A DNA stretch of 59,256 nt from Phycisphaerae bacterium. GTDB taxonomy: Bacteria; Planctomycetota; Phycisphaerae; UBA1845. Below are positions 8,315 to 16,927 of the stretch, piece by piece. The notes below the pieces were generated by a model, which was not told the DNA's origin, searched no databases, and was given only the letters and a program-made list of their open reading frames with translations. Within the stretch, counting starts at the first letter, position 1. Every line of letters begins with the position of its first letter. Location: contig JAJDDY010000051.1 in assembly GCA_029260075.1 (NCBI GenBank), forward strand, positions 1-59,256, read 5' to 3'. The position numbers were made by a program, and so were the translations under genes.

Positions 8315-9136
8315 ATGCCATTAGAAAGAATCCAACAAAGATTTGCCGCATCCGCCTCGTTGCGACGTAGGGCGGTGCTCCCGTATTTCACCTCCGGATT
8401 TCCCGACGCGTCGACCGTGGAGGCGATGATTCGACGGGCGGACGACGTCGGTGCGACTGTGGTCGAGCTGGGGATTCCGTTTTCCGATTCGATTGCCGAT
8501 GGTCGGACCATCCAGCGATCGTTCCACGATGTGCTGAAGCAAGGTTGGACCGTCGAGGATACGTTCCAACTTGTGGCGCGGGTTCGACCGCGCGTTGAAT
8601 GCGCTTTGGTGGCGATGGTCTCGTACTCGCTCGTCTGGCGAATCGGTGTACAGGATTTCATGAACCGTGCTGCTCGCTGTGGTTTCGACGGTGTAATCGT
8701 GCCAGACGTTCCGGTCGAAGAGTCGATGATCGCTGCCGGCGCCGCCGGTCGGGCCGACTTGGGGTATGTGGGCCTTGTGGCGCCGACGACGACGTCGGCG
8801 CGTCGTAAGTTGATCGCGCGGTCGTCAACCGGTTTCGTCTATCGGATCGCGATTTCCGGTACGACGGGGGAGCGCACAGATTTCCGGGTCGACGCCATGA
8901 ACGACATCGACGAACTTCGCGATGCGGCTGGCGCGCCGGTGTGCGTCGGTTTTGGAATTAGCACGGCCGAGCAGGTTGGCGCGGCGTGCGTCGTGGCGGA
9001 CGGCGCTATCGTCGGCAGCGCCATCGTTCGTCGTATCGCCGATGCCGTGGACGCTGGTCAGTCGATGGATGACCTTGTGGATACGGTTGGGGGTTTTCTT
9101 TCCGAACTAATCACCGGTGCGGCGCACACTGCGTAA
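8315..9136 (+). CDS. trpA: Tryptophan synthase alpha chain
   Basis: This 273-residue protein cleaves indole-3-glycerol phosphate to indole and glyceraldehyde-3-phosphate in the alpha2-beta2 tryptophan synthase complex. The catalytic pair is visible: Glu51 in VELGIPFSDSIADG and Asp62 in IADG, matching Glu49/Asp60 of the well-studied enzyme. Also present are the start region LPYFTSGFPD, the GFDGVIVPDVPVEE strand, and the phosphate-binding VGFGIS and IVGSAIV loops. The usual SDPIADGP reads SDSIADGR here, a mild departure. Length is normal. trpB is not adjacent. ATG 8315 matches the family start; no clear ribosome-binding site precedes it because a repeat element ends 11 bases upstream, so its leader lies in or next to that element. 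Confidence 0.93.
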   Translation: MPLERIQQRFAASASLRRRAVLPYFTSGFPDASTVEAMIRRADDVGATVVELGIPFSDSIADGRTIQRSFHDVLKQGWTVEDTFQLVARVRPRVECALVAMVSYSLVWRIGVQDFMNRAARCGFDGVIVPDVPVEESMIAAGAAGRADLGYVGLVAPTTTSARRKLIARSSTGFVYRIAISGTTGERTDFRVDAMNDIDELRDAAGAPVCVGFGISTAEQVGAACVVADGAIVGSAIVRRIADAVDAGQSMDDLVDTVGGFLSELITGAAHTA

Positions 9137-9178
9137 GCCGACGGTGCGACGCGCAGCGTCATACTTGACAGGTTGTGC

Positions 9179-9284
9179 TATAACACCTGGATCAAGATTT
9201 GGGTAACAGGCGAGAAGCGGTTCGGCTTCGTGGGCGAATACCCCTCCCTAACAGTCGCGGCTCAGTTCGAAGCAACCATTCCTA
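9179..9284. repeat. Degenerate family A inverted-repeat element
   Basis: A worn copy of the palindromic core (GAGAAGCGG ... CCCTCCCTAACAGTCGCGGC) lies between weak terminal repeats (TATAACACCTGGATCAAG on the left, CATTCCTAG on the right). It sits between trpA and the convergent CBS-domain gene. Confidence 0.5.
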
Positions 9285-9340
9285 GACGCCCGCTATGGAA
9301 CGCTGTCGTTAACGACTTATTGCCGCGGTCGCGCGCATCG

Positions 9341-10018
9341 TTAAGCGTTGGCCAACTTCGGGTCGGTTGTCTCCGCGATCATGGGCAAGCGTTTGGCTTG
9401 CGCAGAATCGACGCCGTTCTTTGCGTCGTACTGTCGCGCCGCCTTGCGGATGCGTCGAGCGATCTTGGCGTCAGGTGCGTAGCAGTGGTTTCCATCGATA
9501 ACAACGAGCACGCCCTCATCTTGTGCGAGCTCGTCAGCGTGTCTTTCGTTCACTCCCGCTTGGTCAACGGACCATTTCAAGAAATCACGAACGGTCACGA
9601 TTCCAAGTATGGTCCCGTTGTCGTCCAAAACAGGTAGGCACGATACTCGTTCTTGAAGCATTTTTTCCGCCGTCGCCGCGATGGCTTCGTCTGGTTTGAT
9701 CGTCACCAAATCACGGGACATGATTTGATGCACACGTTTCTTCAGCGTGTTGAGATCCTGAGAACGCTCCATCGTCTTGCTACCCACAAAGGGGCTCAAC
9801 ACCTTGAGGAGATCGCGATCTGACACGACGCCGTGGGCTTGACGATGTTTCGTGATAATCGCGTGGTGACAACCTTCACGTTCAAACAGGCGTTTGACGT
9901 GCAAAATCGAGTCGTCCATGTCCACGGTGTGTACGGGTGTTGTCATGATGTCGCGAACACATCGCTCGGCATGACACGCCGGGACCTGCTCGCAAATCGT
10001 ATGTAGTGCTTCAGCCAT
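9341..10018 (-). CDS. Protein with two CBS domains
   Basis: This 225-residue cytoplasmic protein has a tandem CBS pair. The first (about residues 20-75) begins VRDIMTTPVHTVDMDD and ends HGVVSDRDLLK; the second (about 94-150) begins VHQIMSRDLVTIKPDE and ends LGIVTVRDFLKW. Such Bateman modules bind adenosyl ligands and usually regulate another domain or partner; none is fused here, so the target is unknown. The C-terminal 75 residues are charged and unassigned. ATG 10018 is used; an upstream TTG at 10042 would add eight residues. The gene stands alone, convergent with trpA. Confidence 0.8.
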   Translation of the reverse strand: MAEALHTICEQVPACHAERCVRDIMTTPVHTVDMDDSILHVKRLFEREGCHHAIITKHRQAHGVVSDRDLLKVLSPFVGSKTMERSQDLNTLKKRVHQIMSRDLVTIKPDEAIAATAEKMLQERVSCLPVLDDNGTILGIVTVRDFLKWSVDQAGVNERHADELAQDEGVLVVIDGNHCYAPDAKIARRIRKAARQYDAKNGVDSAQAKRLPMIAETTDPKLANA

Positions 10019-10058
10019 CTGAATTCCAATCAATAAGGCCAAGGGGACCGGCGATCGT

Positions 10059-10169
10059 TAGTACTGAGAGCGAGATCAAGAAGCCTCGTTCCGAGCCGCG
10101 CCCGTGAGGAAGCGGTCCGGTTTCGTGGGCGAAAACCGCTCCCTTACGGTCGCGGCTCGGTTTGTCATA
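10059..10169. mobile_element. Family A inverted-repeat element
   Basis: The core GAGCCGCGCCCGTGAGG and its inverted partner CCTTACGGTCGCGGCTC face each other around 10092-10160, separated by a GTTTCG/CGAAAAC pair. The left end (TGAGAGCGAGATCAAGAAG) resembles the TAGAACGTGTTCAAGAAG terminus of other copies; the right end is eroded. It lies upstream of the CBS-domain gene. Confidence 0.6.
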
Positions 10170-10685
10170 ACCCTTATTATGCACCCTCTGGGCACTTCGG
10201 CATCGCGTATGCGATCCGTTCGATAGCTGAATCGGCCGGTTAGGCACTGGTCTGTAATCGCGCAGGCTGGCGGAACCAGTCGGCGAGATCGAGCGAGATT
10301 ATCAGGCGTAGCCCGCGCATCCAGGTGGCTTGGTTCGGTGTTCACGAACGCTCATTGCGACGGACTACGCAAGGCTGTTGTATCGGGCGACGTTCCACGC
10401 CAGTTTCACGAAACCGTGAAGTTCGGACGGGCTAATGGCGCGCGTCCGCGAATCACTCGTCTTGTGCGAATCAGCTGCGTATCCCCAAAGGACTTCAAAA
10501 TCGAAACTGGCCTGCGGGATCAGCGAATCGTATCTCATAGGGTGAAGCCATACGAAAAGGCAAACCAATTGCAAGGTTGGGACGCAAAGCGTTGAGTCCA
10601 TGCGTACATGGATTGTCGCGCTGCCCACGCAAGGTCGGGGTGATCGTGCGTGGTACAACCGATGGAGTTGTTCCGGAGCGCAGCC
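10170..10685. other. Intergenic stretch before the TadG-like gene
   Basis: No convincing gene or repeat is visible in these roughly 515 bases. The end presumably holds the promoter and leader of the TadG-like gene, with a GGAG site at 10675-10678. Confidence 0.45.
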
Positions 10686-11672
10686 ATGCCAAGAAAATTC
10701 ATGGGTCTCAATCGTCGGCCCGCCGCCACGTTCGTTCTGGTTCTCGTCGCGATGCCTGTTCTTATCGGTATGGCTGCACTGACCATCGATATTGGCGTCA
10801 TCTACAGCACGAAGGCCGACCTGCAGGATTCAGCGGACGCCGCCGCGTTGGCGGCGATTCAAGTCATCGCGAATGCAGATAACTATGCCAATCCGCGTCT
10901 CGCCGCGACCGAAACCGCAATGGACATCGTGCATCGAAACGGTGTGATGGGACACGCGGTCACGCTCGACCCGGCGCGAGATGTGATCTTCGGGCGGGCG
11001 ACTTACGACGCGGGCACCGCAAGCTACAACTTCACGGCGGACGATGTTCCAACTAACGCCGTGCGCGTCCGCGTCCGTCATACTGCGGATTCGCCGAACG
11101 GCCAAGCCCCACTATATTTCGCCGCGATCTTTGGCCGGAGTGCGACAGATATTACGGGCCAAGCAGCGACGACATTCGTGCGAAGTCGATACGACGAACA
11201 GAGCTGCGGATATGTGCCCGGTCCGAACGAGGTAGTGCTTTGTGCTCCCGTTGGGGACTGCGGCGTGGATAGCGACGACAGTGGGGCGTTCGGCGCTAAC
11301 GGAAGTGACGACAGCCTCGATAGCGACGATAGCGACGATAGCGACGACAGTGCTACCGGAGACACCAACTGCTTCCGGGAGGACAGTGAGAGCGGTCCGG
11401 GTGGGGCCAACCCCTCGCACACGATTGTCGTCGATGTGAGTGCAGCGCCGGGTTATCTCGCCAACGGAGCGACTTCAGGACCATGTCCTTGTGTCGCAGG
11501 AAAGCCCAACAATCCGAAACATGTCGATGTCTGCCACGTCTCTGCGAACAACGCCAACAACAGCTTCGTGATTTCCGTGTCCCCGGCGGCGCTCGCGGCG
11601 CACCTCGCTCACGGCGACACAGCGGGTAACTGTCCCGGAACTGGTACCTTGCGCGTTTTGCTGTTCGAGTAA
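10686..11672 (+). CDS. TadG-like pilus-assembly/exported protein with Ser-Asp repeat
   Basis: This 328-residue protein opens with RRPAATFVLVLVAMPVLIGM and AALTIDIGVIYSTKADLQDSADAAALAA, the hallmark N terminus of TadG/TadE-like proteins that put one membrane helix in the inner membrane and expose the rest outside. The middle has a run of DDS/DSDDSDDS residues encoded by a 9-base tandem repeat. The C terminus carries VDVCHVSANNANNSFVIS followed by ALAAHLAHGDTAGNC, a motif I associate with various secreted bacterial proteins. ATG 10686 follows a GGAG site by 7 bases. No other tad genes are nearby, so it is an orphan and a role in Flp pili is not supported by context. Confidence 0.78.
   Translation: MPRKFMGLNRRPAATFVLVLVAMPVLIGMAALTIDIGVIYSTKADLQDSADAAALAAIQVIANADNYANPRLAATETAMDIVHRNGVMGHAVTLDPARDVIFGRATYDAGTASYNFTADDVPTNAVRVRVRHTADSPNGQAPLYFAAIFGRSATDITGQAATTFVRSRYDEQSCGYVPGPNEVVLCAPVGDCGVDSDDSGAFGANGSDDSLDSDDSDDSDDSATGDTNCFREDSESGPGGANPSHTIVVDVSAAPGYLANGATSGPCPCVAGKPNNPKHVDVCHVSANNANNSFVISVSPAALAAHLAHGDTAGNCPGTGTLRVLLFE
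11319..11345 (+). repeat. 9-bp tandem repeat coding Asp-Ser-Asp
   Basis: Three perfect tandem copies of GATAGCGAC lie inside the TadG-like gene, followed by a variant copy. They encode the Ser/Asp-rich linker and are a likely site of slippage-driven length change that keeps the frame. Confidence 0.85.
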
Positions 11673-12153
11673 CCAGCCGAGCGTTCCGCCGCATCGCAGC
11701 GAACGACTGGAACAAGCCAACCGTTTGCCCGTGGGCTGCGTCCGCATATGACCATGTGTGCTAACGCGATCGTGGAACACTCCCGGTCCGTCGAAGGATG
11801 GATCGGGACGTCTGCATGGGCACCCCGTCTCGTGGTTTCTTCGTTTCTTTCGCTGGCGTTTCGTCCGGCGCGTTAACTCAGTCTCGATCATCGATCATCG
11901 ACGCTTTCGCTGAACACGCCACGCCCCCACCACTGTTCCTGCCATCCGCATTCTGATAGGCTTCGGCCATGGCGGATTACTGCCCAAGAGAATCCACAAT
12001 TGCGCCCGCGCACGCACACGTCGCGTCAAGTCGAATCAGGCTGTGTGACGATCAGGCACGAATGGTTCAATCTCCGGATCAGCCCGCGTTGCACCCGCGT
12101 GGCACCGCGCCTCGTTGTCCAAGCGAAAGAGGCCCAAGTAGTAGGTGAAATCG
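11673..12153. other. Intergenic stretch before malic enzyme
   Basis: I see no credible gene, hairpin terminator or repeat in these 480 bases. An AGGTGA ribosome-binding site at 12143-12148 belongs to the malic enzyme gene. Confidence 0.45.
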
Positions 12154-13827
12154 ATGGCACACAACAACCGACAAGCGACAGCACCAGCATGCGACCCGCA
12201 GTATTTCCCCGTCGTCACGGGGGCTGATTTGCTGAACGATCCCCGTTCCAACAAAGGGACCGGGTTCACGGAGCGAGAGCGTGACGAACTCAAGCTGCGC
12301 GGTCTGCTTCCGCCACGGGTGTTCACGTTGGAACAGCAGGCCGCTCGCATTATGGAGAACTATCGCCGGCAGCCGACCGATTTGGACAAGTACATTTTTC
12401 TCGGCGCGCTGCAGGACAGAAACGAAACCCTCTTCTATCGAACCGTCCTTGACCACGTCGAAGAGATGGTGCCGATCATCTACACACCCACCGTCGGAGA
12501 AGCCTGCAAGAAGTTTGCGCACATTTTTCGACGAGCCAGGGGTTTGTACGTTACGGCGAAGGACGCCGGGCGCGTGGAAGAGTTGCTTCGCAATTGGCCG
12601 GAGCGCGACGTGGCGGTCATCGTCGTCACAGATGGCGAACGCATTTTGGGGTTGGGTGATCTTGGCGCCAACGGCATGGGGATTCCCATAGGCAAGCTGG
12701 CGCTCTACTCCGTTTGTGCGGGCGTCCCGCCCGAGCGCTGCCTGCCGATCATGCTCGATGTGGGCACTGGCAACGAAGACTTCCGGCGCGATCCGCTGTA
12801 CCTGGGGACGGCAGAGCCGAGAATCACCGGCCCTGCGTACGATACGCTTGTCGAAGAATTCGTTCAGGCTACACAAACGGTGTTCCCGAAGGCGATCATT
12901 CAGTTCGAAGACTTCGCCAATCGAAACGCGATCCCTCTGTTGAAAAAATACCGCGACCGCGTCTGCTGCTTCAATGATGACATTCAGGGGACGGCTGCGG
13001 TCGCGTTGGCCGGCGTCTATGCGGCCGTGAAAATTCAGCGGAAGCAACTCGTCGATCAAACGTTCCTGTTCCTCGGCGCCGGATCAGCCGCAACGGGCAT
13101 TGCTGATCTGTTGGTGGCGGCCATGCGCGCCGACGGCCTTCCGGAGCAGGAGGCTCGGCGCCGGTGCTGGTTGGTCGATTCCACCGGCCTGGTGGTACAC
13201 GGTCGCGACCGATTGGCATCACACAAATTGCCCTACGCCCATGACCATGCGTTCGCTGCCGATTTTCTTTCGTCCGTGCAGACGATTAAGCCCACCGCGA
13301 TCATTGGTGTTTCCGGTCAAGCCAAAACCTTCACGCGCGAGGTGTTGGAAGCCATGGCGTCCATCAACGATACGCCGATCGTATTTGCACTTTCGAACCC
13401 CACGTCGAAGGCCGAGTGTACAGCGGAGGAGGCGTACCGTTGGACCAACGGCACGGCCGTGTTTGCAGGTGGAAGCCCGTTCGCCCCGGTTACGGTTGGT
13501 GGACGAACGTTTGTCCCCGGGCAAGGGAACAACGTCTACATTTTCCCCGGCGTAGGTTTGGGGGTTATGGGCAGCGGAGCGAAGCGGGTCACCGAGAAGA
13601 TGTTTCTCGCGGCCGCACGAGCGTTGGCTGACAAGGTCGACGACGACCATCTTGCCGAGGGGCGAATCTACCCGCCGCTCAGCGATATCCGAGATGTATC
13701 CGTCGCCGTAGCCGCGAGTGTAGCGAGGGTCGCCGACCACGGTGGCGAGTTGCAAGGTCTGCCGGAGCGTGAGCTAGAGTCAAGGCTGAGATCGCTGATG
13801 TACGTTCCGAGTTACGTTATGAAGTAG
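12154..13827 (+). CDS. maeA: NAD-type malic enzyme (malate dehydrogenase, decarboxylating)
   Basis: This 557-residue cytoplasmic enzyme oxidatively decarboxylates malate to pyruvate. It has the length and order of the large MaeA/SfcA type: GTGFTERERDELKLRGLLPP near the start, the YTPTVGEAC motif with the catalytic Tyr, VTDGERILGLGDLGANGM and the GIPIGKL Lys region, the metal-binding IQFEDF and CCFNDDIQGTAAV, and the dinucleotide-binding FLGAGSAATGIADLL. The C terminus has the NPTSKAECTAEEAY and FPGVGLGVMG segments. ATG 12154 follows AGGTGA; GTG 12145 would add three residues. NAD rather than NADP use is inferred from family type only. It stands alone, feeding pyruvate and reducing power. Confidence 0.92.
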   Translation: MAHNNRQATAPACDPQYFPVVTGADLLNDPRSNKGTGFTERERDELKLRGLLPPRVFTLEQQAARIMENYRRQPTDLDKYIFLGALQDRNETLFYRTVLDHVEEMVPIIYTPTVGEACKKFAHIFRRARGLYVTAKDAGRVEELLRNWPERDVAVIVVTDGERILGLGDLGANGMGIPIGKLALYSVCAGVPPERCLPIMLDVGTGNEDFRRDPLYLGTAEPRITGPAYDTLVEEFVQATQTVFPKAIIQFEDFANRNAIPLLKKYRDRVCCFNDDIQGTAAVALAGVYAAVKIQRKQLVDQTFLFLGAGSAATGIADLLVAAMRADGLPEQEARRRCWLVDSTGLVVHGRDRLASHKLPYAHDHAFAADFLSSVQTIKPTAIIGVSGQAKTFTREVLEAMASINDTPIVFALSNPTSKAECTAEEAYRWTNGTAVFAGGSPFAPVTVGGRTFVPGQGNNVYIFPGVGLGVMGSGAKRVTEKMFLAAARALADKVDDDHLAEGRIYPPLSDIRDVSVAVAASVARVADHGGELQGLPERELESRLRSLMYVPSYVMK

Positions 13828-14145
13828 CTTACGCGGATCTGCTGAACCGCTTCCGATGTGTTCGGTGCCTCGATCTTCTGTTTCGAGCGTTATCAAGTTT
13901 TTCAGCCGTCCTGCAACTGTTCGCCGGAAAAGCTCACGCCATCTTCTTCCCGTTTGTGTCACGCACCGTCCCATAGAATTCTTGTTTTCATGGCCCCGAC
14001 GCCAAGATATTATTCTCGGACGAGGAAGATCGTACTTGAATCGGGCGGTCCGTTTCGGGTATGATGGCGTCCTGAGGCCTTATCATTGGGGGATGCTGTG
14101 GGTCGGCGCGTCTTAGGCGTCGGGTCACGGACCGGGGTGTGCTTT
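13828..14145. other. Intergenic stretch before the S8 protease gene
   Basis: There is no gene here. The sequence is locally more AT-rich around 13990-14060 and probably carries the protease promoter. A GGGGTG ribosome-binding site lies at 14134-14139. Confidence 0.45.
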
Positions 14146-16752
14146 ATGATCAAATTCTGGCGACTGTCCTGGAATCCGCGGTTGCTCGTGTTGTTGTCGA
14201 TCCTTAGCCTGTCCGGCGTGGCTGTCGGTTGGGGTGAGGGTGGGCGCCAACAACGATCCACTTCGTCTACTGCAAATCAACCTAGCGGCGTGAGCGGGCG
14301 GTCTGAAGCCGAGAAGGTCGACGTGGTAGGCCCGCTGGCCGGGCCGAGCACCGTGGCGGTATCGCCGAACGGAACGGTCGCGCTCGTCGGTCCACCGGTT
14401 GGCGGTGCCGATTTGGTTAGCGTGTTCGTTCACTTCGCGCCGATCGCGGGTGTTGTTACGCCTCAGCTCGCGGCTGATCGGCGCGATGGCGTTAACGTAT
14501 GGACGGCCAACGTCGGCGGGCATGTCAAGTACGAATACAAGACGGTTCTTCCCAACACGATCAACCTGCGCAACATCCCGCGTGCGCAACTTGCGGCGCT
14601 CGCCGCCATGCCGGGCGTCATTAAGGTCGAAGAAGATCGAGTGATGCACGCCTACCTCACGGTGAGCACGCCGCTTATTCGAGCTACGCAAAGTCAAATC
14701 ACCGGAGCGGGCCTCTCCGCAGACGGTAGCGGTGTTCGCGTGTGCATTATCGACACCGGTATCGATACGGATCACGTCATGTTCGCAGGACGGATCGATT
14801 CGGCAGCCGGTCGCGACTTTGCCAACAACGACAACAACCCTGAGGACGACAACGGCCACGGGTCCAACGTAGCCGGTATCGCGGTTGGTGGTACGGGAAT
14901 TTTCGATACGCGCTGTAGCGTATCGACCGAACTCCAGGGCGTGGCGCCGGCTGCGACGTTGATTGGCGTTAAGGTTTTGGATTCGGCTGGTAGTGGTTTC
15001 AACTCTGACGTGATCGCGGGTATTAACTACGCGGCCGATCAAACCGGCGCCGGTGGTCGTTGCGACGTCATCAACTTGAGTTTGGGTGGCGGTGTGTTCG
15101 CGGGGGTTTGTGATTCCGACAGTTCTGCCATCGCGGTGAACAACGCCGAAGCGGCTGGCGTTGTCGTTGTGGCGGCGGCGGGTAACGAAGCCAACGCGAA
15201 CGCCCTGGGTTCACCCGCGTGCGCGTCCGGCGCTATCGCCGTGGGGGCGGTGTTCGACAACGATTTCCCCAACTGTGAAAACGCCCAGTCCAGCTTTTCG
15301 TGGTGCGGCAATGCTGCATGCACGACAACGCTGTGCACGGACACCAACATCACGGTCGACTCGCTGATTTGCTTCAGCAATCGAAGCACCCAACTCGACG
15401 TCACCGCACCGGGTTGTGACGCTCGCTCGGCGGGCATTACTGCGGGCGGGACATCGTTCGCCAGCCAATGTGGCACGAGCCAAGCGTCACCGCACGTCGC
15501 CGGTCTGGCGGCGCTGCTTCTGAGCGTCGACGCCAACCTCACCCCGGCTGAGGTGCGACAGTTCATCCGCGACGGAGCGATCGACATGGGGCCGGCCGGT
15601 TTCGACATCGGGTACGGGTTCGGACGCATCGACGCAATAAATACACTATCGCTGCTGACCCCGTGCGTCTTGAATTCGGATTGTGACGACTTCGACAGTT
15701 GTACGATCGACCTGTGTACGGCCGGTTCGTGTTCCAACACGCCTATCAGTTGTGCTGCGGGCGAAATCTGTGTTGGCGGATTTTGCGTACCGCAGGGGGC
15801 CTGCTGTGCCGGTGCGTTTTGCACGATCGACACGTCGGCGGGTTGTGCAGGTTCGGGTGGAACCTATCTGGGTGATGCCACGGTTTGCGGTAGCGGGACG
15901 GCTGGGAATCCGACGGTCTATGCGAACACGCCGAACGTCGCGATTCCTGACGGCGGTGGCCCGGGCACTCCTGTAACCGACACGATCACCGTGCCGGATT
16001 CGTTTCCCATCGGTGACTTGAATGTCGACCTCACCATTACGCACACGTGGGTGGGCGATGTGACGGTCACGGTGTCGCATCTTGGCACTACGGTTACCGT
16101 GTTGGATCGCCCCGGCGTACCTGCGACGCAGTTTGGCTGCGACCAGGACAATTTCTCCGGCATCATTTTGGATGATGAGGGGACCGGCGGAGCGGTCGAG
16201 GCGCAATGTGCCTTGAATTTGGCATCGCCACCGAACTATACACCGAATAATCCGCTGAGTGTCTTCGACGGCATGGACTCGGCCGGCGTGTGGACGATCA
16301 CCGCGTACGACAGTGCTACGCCCGACCCTGGTACGCTAAACTCCTGGTCGCTTCACATAGATGGACTCGGTTCGAACCCGTGTACAGCGACGTGTTTGAC
16401 CAATCCCGATTGTGACGACGGTGTGTTTTGCAATGGCGCCGAAATTTGCTCCGCCGGTTCGTGTCAAGCCGGCCCGCCGGTGTGTACTGCGACCTGTGAG
16501 CACTGCGACGAAGTCGCGGCCATGTGTGCGCTGTGCGCCACCGACGTCGACGGAGACGGAGCGATCGGCGCGAGCGACATCAGCATGTTGACCTCGTGTT
16601 TCGGAGCATGCTACGCCCCGGCCGATCCGTGCGCCGCCGCCAATGTAGACGGCGATGCGGGCGGGTGCGTGGGTACCGGAGACTACTCGGCGCTCGTGGG
16701 GTGCATGAACCAGACATGCGGGACGTGTTCGAACTGCACCAGTCCGCCCTGA
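14146..16752 (+). CDS. Secreted subtilisin-like (S8) protease with P-domain and dockerin-like tail
   Basis: This 868-residue protein has, in order: a signal peptide (to about residue 33), an inhibitor-like propeptide region (MPGVIKVEEDRVMH), and an S8 catalytic domain with Asp203 in IIDTGID, His238 in NGHGSNVAG, oxyanion Asn347 in AAAGNEA and Ser445 in GTSQASPHVAG. A Cys-rich linker follows (NSDCDDFDSCTIDLC) with a GACC module, then a proprotein-convertase-type P-domain (about 588-742, with TITHTWVGDVTV and DSAGVWTITAYD), a second Cys-rich stretch and a dockerin-like tail of two Asp/Gly motifs (DVDGDGAIGASD; VDGDAGGCVGTGD). All catalytic residues are intact. It probably acts outside the cytoplasm on proteins. 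ATG 14146 is chosen for the signal peptide. It may dock to the cohesin-like proteins downstream (inference). Confidence 0.9.
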   Translation: MIKFWRLSWNPRLLVLLSILSLSGVAVGWGEGGRQQRSTSSTANQPSGVSGRSEAEKVDVVGPLAGPSTVAVSPNGTVALVGPPVGGADLVSVFVHFAPIAGVVTPQLAADRRDGVNVWTANVGGHVKYEYKTVLPNTINLRNIPRAQLAALAAMPGVIKVEEDRVMHAYLTVSTPLIRATQSQITGAGLSADGSGVRVCIIDTGIDTDHVMFAGRIDSAAGRDFANNDNNPEDDNGHGSNVAGIAVGGTGIFDTRCSVSTELQGVAPAATLIGVKVLDSAGSGFNSDVIAGINYAADQTGAGGRCDVINLSLGGGVFAGVCDSDSSAIAVNNAEAAGVVVVAAAGNEANANALGSPACASGAIAVGAVFDNDFPNCENAQSSFSWCGNAACTTTLCTDTNITVDSLICFSNRSTQLDVTAPGCDARSAGITAGGTSFASQCGTSQASPHVAGLAALLLSVDANLTPAEVRQFIRDGAIDMGPAGFDIGYGFGRIDAINTLSLLTPCVLNSDCDDFDSCTIDLCTAGSCSNTPISCAAGEICVGGFCVPQGACCAGAFCTIDTSAGCAGSGGTYLGDATVCGSGTAGNPTVYANTPNVAIPDGGGPGTPVTDTITVPDSFPIGDLNVDLTITHTWVGDVTVTVSHLGTTVTVLDRPGVPATQFGCDQDNFSGIILDDEGTGGAVEAQCALNLASPPNYTPNNPLSVFDGMDSAGVWTITAYDSATPDPGTLNSWSLHIDGLGSNPCTATCLTNPDCDDGVFCNGAEICSAGSCQAGPPVCTATCEHCDEVAAMCALCATDVDGDGAIGASDISMLTSCFGACYAPADPCAAANVDGDAGGCVGTGDYSALVGCMNQTCGTCSNCTSPP

Positions 16753-16927
16753 CGCTAGTGGACGGCGAAAAGAGTGCCACGTTTTTGTCACTTAAAGTTG
16801 TACAGGTCATAGAAAGATGACTTTTGGATCGCGTTGCAACGAGCATGGATTTGCTCAAGAGATTATTGGGAACCGGATCGCGGATGTCGACGGACGCCGT
16901 TTAGATCGTTAGTGAGGAGTAAGAGCG

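Noticed and set aside
10076-10345. Short frames reading SRDRKGAV or PLPYGRGSE in intergenic regions
   Set aside because: These are translations of the palindromic repeat cores, seen at several loci in either orientation, not genes.
12079-13059. Minus-strand frame of 326 codons opposite the malic enzyme
   Set aside because: The plus strand encodes an intact malic enzyme with all motifs; the opposite frame is a GC-rich shadow.
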